Shown here piece after piece: positions 9,426 to 19,609 of a stretch of 64,000 bases of DNA. This DNA is from Actinostola sp. cb2023 (lineage: Eukaryota > Cnidaria > Anthozoa > Actiniaria > Actinostolidae), in the NCBI GenBank assembly GCA_033675265.1, contig JAUJYZ010000039.1, forward strand, positions 128,735-192,734. Direction: 5' to 3'. Below the pieces are notes generated by a model, which was not told the origin of the DNA, searched no databases, and saw only the letters and a list, made by a program, of their open reading frames with translations. A program made the position numbers and the translations under genes. Each line of letters starts with the position of its first letter. The first letter of the stretch is position 1.

Positions 9426-10008
9426 GGAAAACTTATGCATGCCTGACAACAAAGTTCAAGTGATCAGGAAAGCGGAAAGGTTAAAGAACAAGCTCCTCTG
9501 AAAACTCTCACAAGATTACAACAACTTCATGAAAGGCATAATTGACGAGGGTTAGGCAAGAAAATTACCGCCACACCATTTAACATCAGAACCTGGAAAA
9601 ACATGATATATCCCCCACCATGGGGTATATCATCCTCACAAGCCGGATAAAATCAGTGTGGTCTTCAACTGCAGTGCAAAGTTTCAAGGAGTTTCATAAG
9701 ATTTCGACAAAAGCCAGTGGCATTCATGGGAGACATAGACTCAATGTTTCACCAGGTTCGAGTTACAGAAGGTCATCGTAATTATCTTCGCTTCCTATGG
9801 TGGACAAATGGTGACATGTCACGAGATCCAGAAGAGTACCAAATGAACGTTCACTTATTTGGTGCAGTATCATCACCAAGCTGCGCCAATTTTGCTGTTA
9901 AAAGAACTGCAGACGATTTTGAAGAAGAAGTGGGAGAAGAAACTGCCAATGTTCTCAGAAAGAATTTATATAATGTAGATGATTGTCTGCGTTCTGAAGA
10001 CTGTGAAG
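9426..10008 (+). pseudogene. BEL/Pao pol, reverse transcriptase fingers and palm
   Basis: Readable blocks are [39 protein letters not shown] followed by [40 protein letters not shown] and VDDCLRSED. These are the BEL/Pao-specific RT blocks, including the D of the first catalytic motif (MGDIDSMF) and the V-D-D of the second, in the usual order. Several stops and frameshifts break the run between 9500 and 9720. The next element is inserted right after VDDCLRSEDCE. Confidence 0.8.
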
Positions 10009-11603
10009 GAATTACAGTCATGACGCCCCCTTGCCATGACGCCCCATACCATGACGCCCCGAAAGTGCCATGACGCCCCCAGTACAGTGAGTCATGACGC
10101 CCCATACATTGTATATGTTGTACTTGTTTATTTTATTCCAAATGTTCTTTTTACCAGGAATATTGTCTCTAATAGAAACTTCCACAGTAATTTAACAGTT
10201 CTGGCCGAAGAGGAAAGGTTTTTGATTGTGTTGTTTATATATTCGATAGGATTGTGCGGACAGTTGGGCAGTTACTGCTGAATGTATAACTCTTCCATGG
10301 ATTACTGGACTGATACTTTCTCTATTAACCTTCTCGGTAATTTATCTTTCTCGTAAAGATAAGAGGAAGGGTTTCTGATTGTGGTTTCTATGATCGATGT
10401 TATCAGAGAATGCAGCAATAATGACGGCGATTGATGGATTAAAGCCGTAATCATTTTGCCAAAGTTTGTGTGATAGTTGGGCAGGTGATTCTGTGGTTTC
10501 GATTCTGTACATAACGTTCTCTATATAAGCTGCACAATGTTGGCAAATAAGTTTTAATTTTTATTCATTTTGTGTAGCCTTTCGTAATCGACAACTAAAC
10601 ATTTGTTTACGGGACGCGTGACTATGGTAGCGTCCCTATAAACAACTGAAGTGATCAATAGACTCTTTGTTCTAATCTCTATCACATCCAATGAGCTACT
10701 CCCATTGGTACAAGTTTTGACGTCTGTCATTCAAAGTGACATCCCAACAGTAACTGATTTGAATGATACTTCTAATAGAGTAGGCTCGAAAAAGGCTGGA
10801 AATCGAGTCTTTACAGACTCAATTTCTTCAGTAGACGAGCAAATAAAACTTTTTGAATGCAAAACTTGTCATAGATGATGAGTCAACACCGAAGAAAGTA
10901 TGAAATTATAATCAATACGCCACTTCACCATAGTTAGTAGAGGGGAACTAACTATGACTTCACTGAGTTACAAGTGACAGTTCAAAAATTGGATTTATAT
11001 AACTTCATAACATCGGCAAATACACGTAATCCACCATCAGTTTTAACTTTTATTCATTTTGTGTAGCCTTTAGCTGCATATAGAGAACGTTATATAGAGA
11101 ACGTTATGTACAGAATCGAAACGACAGAATCACCTGCCCAACTATCACACAAACTTTGGCAAAATGATTACGGCTTTAATCCATCAATCGCCGTCATGAT
11201 TGCTGCATTCTCTGATAACGTCGATCATAGAAACCACAACCCTCCTCTTGTCTTTCCGAGAAAGATAAATTACCGTGAAAGTTTTTAGAGACAGTATTCC
11301 AGTAATCCATGGAAGAGTTATATACACGGCAGTAACTCAGCCCAACTGTCCGCACAAACCTGACTCGATCGATCGATCGATTATAACAACACAATCAAAA
11401 ACCTTTCCTCTTCGGCCAGAAGTGTTAAATTACTGTGAAAGTTTTATTAGAGACAATATTCCTGGTAAAAAGATCATTTGGAATAAAATAAATAAGTACA
11501 ACATATATGGGGCGTCATGACTCACTGTACTGGGGGCATCATGGCACTTTCGGGGCGTCATGGTATGGGGCGTCATGGCAAGGGGGCGTCATGACCGGTT
11601 ACC
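10009..11603. mobile_element. 1,595-bp element with about 520-bp inverted repeats
   Basis: An exact 8-bp duplication CTGTGAAG flanks it (10001-10008 and 11604-11611). The arms (10009 to about 10535; about 11083 to 11603) mirror each other. Each outer end carries several repeats of 'catgacgcccc'. The central 540 bp has no transposase. Long inverted repeats and an 8-bp duplication suit a non-autonomous hAT- or P-like foldback element. Removing it restores the BEL/Pao RT reading (SEDCE to AAIT). Confidence 0.85.
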
Positions 11604-11990
11604 CTGTGAAGAAGCTGCCATAACACGTAATAAAAGGTGGCTTCTCACTAAGCAAGATCATAAGTAACAAGAGAAGAGTGTTGGAAACGATACTTAACGA
11701 GAAGATATATAAAGCAGTGAAGGAAGAGTCTCGATCTCAGCCACGACTGATTATCTGAGAGTATCTAACTTCACTACAAGAACCCAAGAAATGGAACCGT
11801 CCAAGAAGAAACTACACAATTGGGGATATTGTACTCGTCAGCGATGAATGAACACCAAGGAATTCGTGGCCCTTAGCTCGTGTTACAGACGTCTACCCAG
11901 ACTCCAAAGGACTTGTTCGCACAGTCAAGATCAAGACCGCAACTTCCGTGTTGGATCGCCCGATTCACAAGTTGATTTTACTTCTTGAAG
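11604..11990 (+). pseudogene. BEL/Pao pol, RT end joined to DUF5641-type C-terminus
   Basis: After the insertion the frame reads KGGFSLSKIISNKRRVLETI (RT connection). It then passes in frame, at about 11757, into [43 protein letters not shown] and RPIHKLILLLE. The second part is the SH3-like C-terminal region that follows integrase in BEL/Pao. RNase H and integrase are missing, so an internal deletion joined the two. One stop is visible at the joint and another after GDIVLVSDE. Confidence 0.75.
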
Positions 11991-12068
11991 CTTGATCTCA
12001 CAGACTGTGGCGAGAAATACATTGGGGAAACAGCGAGAAGTGCGTATATACGTGGGAAAGAACATTTG
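11990..12068 (+). pseudogene. GIY-YIG nuclease domain, first part
   Basis: The reading TDCGEKYIGETARSAYIRGK then EHL holds the second half of the GIY-YIG signature (Y-I-G), the catalytic R of the following helix and the conserved E-H. The N-terminal strand with GIY is absent because the copy is 5'-truncated. The C-terminal half lies at 14257-14484. Confidence 0.65.
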
Positions 12069-14256
12069 CAGGTCTCAAAAACAAATGGAAATGTATTTTT
12101 TGTGAAATTTTGTGTGCAGGTAGGCCAACTAGGGGGGTGCAAATGTATTGTTGTGATTGGAAACGGCAATTGTTCCTTCTGGCCCAGTCTCCACAAATTC
12201 AACCCAAAATTCCCTCCTGCAAGTGCAAATGAATGAGGCCGGTTCTCCGTTGCATTTAAACCAATTTAATTCAAATTTTCCAAAGCAGGTCAACTCTTCT
12301 AGTTTTACAAATGGTTAATGACTACAAATGTCTTCGAGTATTCGCTCAGAAAATCGACACTTGGCGAGGGGCCATGTCGGCCGTTTTGACAGACAGGAAA
12401 AACAGGCACAAATGTTTCGCTTATAGCTCCGAAAGTACGCACTTCTGAGAACTTTTACTTTTATCACATCTTCTATAGACATCGATGTTACAGAATACAG
12501 AAAAATCTCTTCGGGGAGTATGATAGTTTTACTATGGGGATTCGTACCATTTGAGGGAAATGTTCAAAATATGAAAAATTCGTCATGTTGTAGCTTGATT
12601 ATTTCCCTCAAAAATTCCTTCCATTGACTGAATAGCTATAAAGCTAATTCCTATTATGTAGTGTACCCATTCAATGCAATTATTGAAAGTCTGAAGATGC
12701 GAAGTCTGATAAATAAATATTCATTCAAATTCATTGCGAATTTGGGCAGTTTTCACGATGTCAGTCTAATCGATGAAATTCTACTCTGATTGTTCCACAT
12801 TCTCGGCTATACATGGTACAGACACTAACAGGCATGGAAGAGCTTTTATATTTCAACTTAAAAGCGTCCAGATAAGAAAGCTTTTGGTTCTTCCGCTCAC
12901 ACAGACCGGCACACTATCGAACGACTGGTGAATAAGAACTGTAAATATTGACGTTCACTCCAATCGAAGCAGGAAAATCCTTCCACAGAGCTGTATATAT
13001 GGTCCACACACTTCGTAAGAGCCTCGTGGTGTATCCTGAGTACTGTACTGTGCTGAAATGTTCCCAATAAAATCTTTAAAACCACAAGAAATAAGTGTTT
13101 GGTTCGTATTATCAAAACCGGAAATGTCATGCAATGTTAGCCGCTGACCGGAAGTGAGATCACTTGAAATACCTAGTTTAATTTTAATAGCTATAATAGA
13201 GAGCGATCTCTTATTTGTTTGCAAAATTAATCATGAAATACTTATCCTTGTCTGTCCTGCGTTTGATCACGTCTGTTTGAAAAGTATGGAAGACAAAAAA
13301 AACGTTTATTTCATAAAGAGGCAAATAACTAGTCGCCAGAGGGTGTCCGCATATACTGGGCCTTCGCCGCCTAGGCTTCGCGTCCCCTGACTTGACCCTT
13401 GGCTCTAATATCTCCCTGTATCCCTTACCTTGTTTTCACGTATGGCTTAGAGTTGACTGAAATCATATATTGGCAAAACCTGAAAAGTTTAACCGCGTTT
13501 TGAACAACATTCATTGGGGTGGATTTATTAATAGGGACTTTTTAAAGGCATCGAGGACGGGGACGCGAGGACGACGGCAGAGAAACAATAGCACTAACTA
13601 CAAAATTCAATAACTTCTTCAGTGGGCACTCAAGTCTACAACCAAGAAAGTTAGATTTAGTGAAAAACAAAGACCTTTCTGGACTGTAAGTATAACGTTG
13701 GCGAACAGACTGGGAAGAAAACGTACGGGGAAGAAGTTGCTAGAGAAATGAGACTAGCTCGCGGAAGAGATTTTTCTGTATTCTGTAACATCGATGTCTA
13801 TAGAAGATGTGATAAAAGTAAAAGTTCTCAGAAGTGCGTACTTTCGGAGCTATAAGCGAAACATTTGTGCCTGTTTTTCCTGTCTGTCAAAACGGCCGAC
13901 ATGGCCCCTCGCCAAGTGTCGATTTTCTGAGCGAATACTCGAAGACATTTGTAGTCATTAACCATTTGTAAAACTAGAAGAGTTGACCTGCTTTGGAAAC
14001 AAATTTGAATTAAATTGGTTTAAATGCAACGGAGAACCAGCCTCATTCATTTGCACTTTGCAGGAGGGAATTTTGGGTTGAATTTGTGGGGACTGGGCCA
14101 GAAGGAACAATTGCCGTTTCCATGGCAACAATACATTTGATGACCCCAACATGGAGTGTTTTTGTGCACCCCCCTAGGTGGCCTACCTGCACACAAAATT
14201 TCAAGGGGGGGTAAAAAATTTCATTTCCAACTTTGTTTGATTCTTACAGAGACCTG
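12069..14256. mobile_element. 2.19-kb element with about 450-bp inverted repeats
   Basis: It begins CAGGTCTC and ends GAGACCTG. The arms 12069 to about 12515 and about 13777-14256 are long, imperfect reverse complements sharing 'gtgtgcaggtaggcc' and 'acttggcgaggggccatgtc'. The middle has no recognisable transposase. It sits inside the GIY-YIG frame. I saw no clear target duplication. Confidence 0.8.
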
Positions 14257-14484
14257 TTCTTAAATGCAATGGACTCAGGAAGCGAACACTCTACACTGAG
14301 GAGACACACCCATGAGAAACACCAAGGCACTATACCAGATTTTAAAATGAGTGTGACTGGTGTTTTTCATGATGATCCCATGCTTCGACAGATCACTGAA
14401 TCTGTGAGAATAAATAGAGAGAGACCGGACAGACTAATGAACAACAAGACAGAATGGAACTATGCGCGTGTACCTCATGCTTAA
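14257..14484 (+). pseudogene. GIY-YIG nuclease domain, second part and C-terminus
   Basis: The frame reads SGSEHSTLRRHTHEKHQG, MSVTGVFHDDPMLRQITESV, MNNKTEWNYARVPHA and stops. The pattern S-x-L-x-x-H...EKH is the second half of a GIY-YIG domain as seen in invertebrate retroelement proteins, followed by an R-Q-x-x-E helix and a short tail with N-K-x-E-W-N. The catalytic glutamate is probably in the R-Q-I-T-E helix. It is separated from its start by a 2.2-kb insertion. Confidence 0.6.
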
Positions 14485-14632
14485 CTAGAATGTTGTTGTG
14501 AAACTATTTTTATTATTTTTATTTTTATAATAATGCTTTACCTATCTTTTTCTACCCGGCAACACAGTAGTGCGCGCGCTAAGTATTTGAATTTACGCGC
14601 GCACACAGCTATGTAGTTCAACGCATTATATC

Positions 14633-14730
14633 TTTAGCGAACTGAGGAGGTTGAGAAAACGAAACTTTTGTTTCGTTTTGGCTAAGTAAGTTAATAAAGT
14701 GCGTAAAGGAATGAAATGAAGGTATAGAAC
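14633..14730 (+). repeat. 97-bp module, third copy
   Basis: It has the same sequence as 619-716 and lies in the same tail context. It includes CTGAGGA and CGAAACTTTTGTTTCG. Confidence 0.7.
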
Positions 14731-14914
14731 CTCTTATGTACTATGACATTTACAAAGTCCTTTAGGGTCTCAGCAAAAGAAATATCAGAGAAGATGATTA
14801 ATACATGTTATATAAGAAATGAACACTTTAGTGGAACGAATATTAAGAACACCTTAAAGATAGGACACTTTAATATATAGATAAGTTGGTTAAAAGAGAG
14901 CATACCTCTCTTAT

Positions 14915-14925
14915 GAGGGGGAGAA
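14915..14925 (+). promoter_or_regulatory. Polypurine tract of the BEL/Pao element
   Basis: GAGGGGGAGAA directly precedes the 3' LTR and is the expected plus-strand primer site. Confidence 0.75.
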
Positions 14926-15273
14926 TGTTGATGCGAATTTCATCGAATTCTTCTTTTTGTAATGTCCGTTAGTAAGTCATTTGTCTTTTGTTATTTAGTG
15001 TGTTTTAAGTTCCTTAGTTTTCTAGAAGCCCTTGGGTATTCCTTTTGTTCATAGTCAGTTTTGTACACTCATTTTTGCATAATTTACTGAGTCTAACTGC
15101 ATCGTTCATAGGACTGAGCAACTTGTTGGTAAGTAAGTTGTATATTTTCTAGTCGTTTCACGTTATTTTACTGATATGTTTAGAATTGTATTTATAGGAA
15201 CCGTAACGCTTAACGAGCGTTCAAACTGTGTCTGATGACTGAATCATACATTTTAAAAACGTCAATCGTCACA
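14926..15273 (+). repeat. BEL/Pao 3' LTR
   Basis: The 348-bp repeat runs TGTTGATGCG to GTCACA. It matches the two halves of the 5' LTR and is followed by CGATT, the right target duplication. Confidence 0.85.
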
Positions 15274-16500
15274 CGATTCATGATCAATGACGAAGAGTCC
15301 TCAAACTTCTGAAATATTTGACAACTGATGAAAGGAGCACGAAATCAGGTAGTCAAATATCCACAGTTTTTGTCATATTTTTGAATCTTTTTATCACTTT
15401 TCTCGACAAGGATGTACAAACTAGAGATATGAATGCTCAGGCGAACATGTAGCTACAAGATTCGCTCTGTTTTCACTGTTTTGTGAGTATAAATACGGCT
15501 ATTAATTTTCTTGATATTTTCAGTCGTACACTTGCGAAAATATTTGTAGCTATATAATTCACAGAACGGTTAGTATGTGATTGAGAAAATTGAGCAGTTA
15601 GATTTAGTTTTCTTTTGGCATTAAGTTTTGTGTTTTAACGACAAAAATGTCCGTGAAAGGCCGAAATTAATGCTAATTTTGGCAGTCCCAAGCATAATAG
15701 TTTTATTTCTCAAAAATGCTACATTGAATTCTCAAAGTTGAAACTTTCTAAACTGAAAGAGCAAAGGTGAAGCTTTTCTGGGGCATGGCGTTTTCCTCAA
15801 AGAATTAGGTACCAGATTCCGTTTTCGTACCTCAAACATTGCCTATATTTCAACGTTCCGTTCATGGCGCTCAGTACACCTTTTTAAAACCAAATTTGAA
15901 AAATAACTACAAAAGTTGCACAAAAATAAATACTACAGTAGAAAAGACCAAGAAACGTTTATTAAGTATGCCGAATGTCGTTGTTGTAGTGATATAGATT
16001 AACACACACCGACTGTTCAAAGTTGCCTTATAATTTAGCCGAAAATGGTCAGTCATCAGGCGGGTTTTTAAAAACTGCAAATTTCTCCTAAAATAAAAAT
16101 CCCTGGAACTTTTTAGTATTTTTCCCTAAAAGAGGTCATCGAAAGGAATGATATGGCGAAAGAAAATTAAATTCGATTTTTTTTAGTTGACCGGCGAATC
16201 TCGATTCTTACTGATATCCTCTCTTAAATGTTTATTTTTCGATGGCAAACGTCATTGCCGAAACATGTCTAAAAAACTAAAAAGTCTCGTGTTGTTCTTC
16301 AAAATATGTATCAACTTACTGCTGTTGAGGCCTTTTGGAAATATATATTTGTGGTCGATCAAATTCACTGCATCGCTTCAAGGTCTTTCAAGGTCACGAA
16401 AACCATGTTTATGTGCTCTTATATCACATAGCTGTTTAGCCAATCAGAGCGTGTTATGTATATATGTTATTTTATATTATGTAATATCTAATTGCTGTAT
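15274..16500 (-). mobile_element. 1-kb repeat family, copy B, second part
   Basis: It continues the copy started at 5386 (cgattcatgatcaatgac) to about 15627 and again from about 16340 to 16500, ending 'agccaatcagagcg'. Between 15628 and 16340 lie about 700 bp of unrelated DNA in which I recognise nothing. Confidence 0.65.
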
Positions 16501-16517
16501 ATAATCAGCTTACTTAC

Positions 16518-16682
16518 CCAGCTTCGCCAACCACACCAGAAGATTCCAGTTCTCCAGAAGAGCTTAAAATGTAGGTAGGTGTAGGATGGTCTGAACTTGC
16601 TATCCAGCTCAAAGTAACGACAGTACCAATCCCTCTCACAACAATCCCAAACTCTCCCTCAAGATCAAAACACTGGTGATAA
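16518..16682 (-). CDS. C2CD5: C2CD5 exon (FDLEGE region)
   Basis: The exon encodes YHQCFDLEGEFGIVVRGIG then TVVTLS and a Ser-rich stretch. The motif CFDLEGE-x-G-x-VVR-x-IGT is highly specific to C2CD5 (CDP138), a C2-domain protein linked in mammals to vesicle traffic and insulin-stimulated GLUT4 insertion. It starts after an acceptor (cctacag) and ends at a consensus donor (gtaagt at 16517-16512). Phase fits the next exon upstream: GG from that exon plus T restores GNAVIGYHQ. It reads cleanly. Exons further downstream were not found and may lie left of the window. Confidence 0.85.
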
Positions 16683-16778
16683 CTGTAGGGCGGAATATGA
16701 AGACATGCATGGTAAACAACTATAAAATAAGTGCTGGTAACAGTTCACTATCATGTTAACTGAGTCATCTAAACTTAC

Positions 16779-16839
16779 CCAATGACAGCATTGCCTCCAA
16801 GTTCTAACACTTTTAAACCAATTTTCCTCTGAAGTTCTC
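16779..16839 (-). CDS. C2CD5: C2CD5 exon (GELQRKIGLKVLELGGNAVIG)
   Basis: The 61-nt exon encodes ELQRKIGLKVLELGGNAVIG, nearly identical to the matching part of vertebrate C2CD5. The acceptor is 'tttgtcag' and the donor gtaagtt. A 95-bp intron separates it from 16518-16682. Its first two bases complete a Gly codon started in the 19.5-kb exon, which confirms the splice. Confidence 0.85.
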
Positions 16840-17196
16840 CTGACAAAACACAACATAATGTAAATCACTGCTCTCACATTGTACAATTTCAAATTTAGTG
16901 CACAGTGAGTCAATTCCTACTTGTATTCTATATCAACCAACATGTAAATGCATGGTTTATCTAAAATGTTGGTCAGAACTAATAACTAACCAATATAGCT
17001 AAAACAATAGCTCTTTAAATTCGATGCATTCCTCGCGGAAGTTGATTTCAGGTTTAAGTTTTCTAATGAAGAACGCTTCATGGAGCCTCAGGTTTACTGC
17101 GTCGTTCTCTTGAATGATGATTTCTACCTCGATGTTGTTGTTGTTATTATTAGCTTTATTGTGGCAACTGTTCAGGTATTTGAAGACGGACGAATT

Positions 17197-17762
17197 GACT
17201 CAGTCTTATCAGGCGTATTGATTTTTCAGATCAGCAAACTGGTTTCTTTCTGGTGCAAACAGCCTATAATATATCAAAGAGTTTGTCTGAAAGAACATTT
17301 TTGGAAAGTTTCAATGGCATAGGATAAAATCTAAAAACGTTATCGGGGATGACATTTATAGACTTTAGTATGGGATTTTGCCGTCATGCGATAGAAGCCT
17401 CGTTTTGATGTTAACCGTTTTTTCAAAATCATTAATTACAAGATTTAACCCTTTCCTCTAAAAGAATATAATTATATAAGAAATAATGTAGAAGTTTCAT
17501 GACGAAATTATATATCTCTGCGAAGTTATGAATGAATTAAATTCTGAAAAAACATCAAAACGAGGCTTCTAACGCATGACGGCAAAATCCTATACAAAAG
17601 TCTATAAATGTCATCCCCGATAACTTTTTGAGATTTTATCCTATACCATCGAAACTTTCTAGAAATGTTCTTTCAGACAAACTATTTGATATAGTTTAGG
17701 CTGTTTGCACCAGAAAGAAACCAGTTTGTTGATCTGAAAAATCAGTACGCCTGATAAGAGTC
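17197..17762. mobile_element. 566-bp foldback element in the Penelope endonuclease
   Basis: The ends GACTC...CTTATCAGGCG and the reverse complement begin arms of about 215 bp (17197-17415; 17549-17762). AATT flanks both sides (17193-17196 and 17763-17766) as a 4-bp duplication. Joining the flanks restores the endonuclease reading. The centre is about 130 bp and non-coding. Confidence 0.8.
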
Positions 17763-18298
17763 AATTGTTGTTGCTGAGGTGTTCTTTTATCCTGTCGTGG
17801 GTGAAACGCGTGGTGCTCTCAATATAGAATTGGTTGCATTTGCGGCAAGTAATTTTGTACACGCTGTTTCTTCTGAAGCAGAGGTTCGTGTGAGAGATGG
17901 GGCAGTTGGCCCTGCTGCAATTGTGCTCCGTTCTGTTTGGAGCAAGTGCTCGGCGCAAGGTGTAAGACTTGTGGGCGATGCGCACAGGGAGTCCTTCTCG
18001 ACGGAATATCTTGGTTATTTTGCGGTCCAGTGCCTCTGAGATGTATGGGATCTTCAAGTATAACCACTCAGTATTGGCGGGTTGGGCCCGTGGTTGGGTG
18101 TGGCATGGGGGAAGTGTGGTTTCTCCTATTATGTCTGATGGGTATCCGTTGAGACTTAGGACTGTATTGAACGCATTGCTGTGTTGATCACGCGTGATTT
18201 GTGTGGAGCACCGTTGTTGGATTCGTTTTCTCTCGTTTCGGACGATATTTTTTTTGGCATTGGTGGGTAGAGCGGATTTGTAATGGACAAATAGAGGT

Positions 18299-18430
18299 TT
18301 TTTGGCAGGTTTCTTGTAGAACTCAAAGGAGCTGAGTCCATTATCGGCGATGGTGACAGTAAAGTCAAGCAGCGAGAGGGAAGAGCCTTCAGGTGTCTTG
18401 GTAGGTTTTTCAATCTCGAATTTGAGTCCA
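18299..18430. repeat. Inverted duplicate at the Penelope inversion joint
   Basis: About 132 bp here are the reverse complement of 19187-19321. Both encode LKFEIEKPTKTPEGSSLSLL and the following residues to KKPAKK. Confidence 0.9.
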
Positions 18431-19321
18431 GCCCTCGACCACCTCAACGACCCTACCACATACAAGCGTATATCCCGCATGACAGCTAGAACCATAGAAA
18501 ACAAAATCAACAAAGTTTGGAGAGACGTGTGCAAGAGAAACAACTTCCCCCGATACGTCGAGAGAAGCTTCTGCTCATCCAACACCGACTTACCCACATT
18601 CTACCACCTAATCAAGACACACAAACCTGGCCCAGGTATCAAGATAAGACCCATTGTGTCCAATACCAACGGACCTACTAAACGCATATCGTGGCTAATT
18701 GCCAGAGCTCTCAAACCCATGCTCACAGATGTCTCGGCTCATCTTGACAATAGCCTTAAGCTCATAGAGTGCATTCGATCTGGGGATACTACAACCAACA
18801 CAGCACTACCCTATCCCTGTAGTCTAGATGTAGTCTCTCTGTACACATCCATCCCAGTCCAAGAGGCCATCGAAAATGCAGCCAACAAGAAGGACATCGC
18901 CATCCTTCACCTCACCAAACTAGACGTCAAAAATCTACTGACAGTCATCCTTCATAATATGTACTTTACATTCGAATCCCACATATTTCTTCAGACCGAA
19001 GGCCTACCCATGGGCTCCAGTATTTCAGGCATCCTGGCTATCCTCTTCATGGACAAGCTCGAAAACATCGCCCTTAACTCATACCGATTCATCCAACCAT
19101 ACAAAAGATATGTAGACGATATCTATTTCCAAACCAGCAATAAAGAACTCGCAGATGAATTCCACCATGCCATGAACGACATACACCCTCGACTCAAATT
19201 CGAGATTGAAAAACCTACCAAGACACCTGAAGGCTCTTCCCTCTCGCTGCTTGACTTTACTGTCACCATCGCCGATAATGGACTCAGCTCCTTTGAGTTC
19301 TACAAGAAACCTGCCAAAAAA
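18431..19321 (+). pseudogene. Penelope-like element, inverted 5' part: reverse transcriptase core
   Basis: The plus strand encodes DPTTYKRISRMTARTIENKI, FYHLIKTHKPGPGIKIRPIV, CSLDVVSLYTSIPVQEAIE, EGLPMGSSISGILAILFMD and RYVDDIYFQTSN, in that order. These are RT fingers (KTHK-x-RPI), the first catalytic Asp (SLDVVSLYT), the GLPMGSSIS block and the catalytic Y-V-D-D of Penelope-like RTs. The last 43 or so codons (19187-19321) duplicate, in opposite orientation, the first codons of the minus-strand part (18299-18430). The reading is open, but the N-terminus and the endonuclease are not joined to it. Confidence 0.85.
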
Positions 19322-19539
19322 ACGCCTAAACGGGGCGGCCGCGTTGAAATATTGCATGTTTTCCCGCGCTGACTTGGCGAACGCGTCGGCAAATTTCACG
19401 CGCGATTTTCGAAACTGACGAATACTTGTGTCCTGTGACTGTAGAAAGTAACATAAATGTACTATCCAATATTTTCAAATGCCATTGTGCATGCCATTAT
19501 TATCTTACGTGTATATACATGTACTAAAAATAAACACAC

Positions 19540-19609
19540 CTGAAAGCTTAGTAAATATGCGTTGACGTGCTTCATTGGATGACCTTGGGGTTCGGATTTT
19601 ATCTATCCA
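19540..19609 (-). CDS. C2CD5: C2CD5 exon (WIDKIRTPRSSNEARQR)
   Basis: The 70-nt exon encodes WIDKIRTPRSSNEARQR then IFTKLSG. The match to the WIDRIRTPRASNEARQR segment of C2CD5 is unmistakable. The acceptor is 'attttcaag' and the donor gtgtgt. The 2.7-kb intron downstream holds the inverted Penelope-like element. It is a short exon and easy to miss because no long frame exists there. Confidence 0.9.

Larger units (their letters stand above)
11990..14796 (+). mobile_element. 5'-truncated GIY-YIG retroelement inserted at the pol terminus
   Basis: The DNA encodes the end of a GIY-YIG nuclease and then the tail also present at 413-787. Without it, the BEL/Pao C-terminus would read LLLE and continue 'gatgattaa', a plausible natural stop. 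The unit is split by the element at 12069-14256. Identity as a Penelope-like 3' end is likely but not proven. Confidence 0.6.
5470..15273 (+). mobile_element. BEL/Pao LTR retrotransposon, heavily interrupted
   Basis: The order is 5' LTR, gag, pol (RT, then a DUF5641-type C-terminus), polypurine tract and 3' LTR. The element is flanked by a 5-bp duplication CGATT (5465-5469 and 15274-15278), the size usual for this superfamily. The RNase H and integrase part is deleted in frame near 11757. Later insertions lie at 5511-6476, 8181-9425, 10009-11603 and 11990-14796. All coding parts are broken, so the copy is dead. Aspartic protease was not found. Confidence 0.85.
16999..18430 (-). pseudogene. 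Penelope-like element, sense part: RT thumb and GIY-YIG endonuclease
   Basis: On the minus strand the frame runs from FEIEKPTKTPEGSSLSLLDF through NAFNTVLSLNGYPSDII to SVYKITCRKCNQFYIESTTR and IKEHLSNNN. After a 566-bp insertion it continues NIEVEIIIQENDAVNLRLHE and AFFIRKLKPEIN, stopping at 16999-17001. These are the RT thumb, the linker and the C-terminal GIY-YIG endonuclease of a Penelope-like element. The usual Y-I-G is Y-I-E here. The 5' part is missing from this strand and lies inverted next door at 18431. Confidence 0.85.

Noticed and set aside
11978..12202. Minus-strand ORFs in the arms of the 2.2-kb element (also 13958-14152)
   Set aside because: They are mirror readings of a long inverted repeat and have no domain.
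17779..18187. Plus-strand ORFs over the Penelope endonuclease
   Set aside because: They mirror the recognised minus-strand coding sequence.
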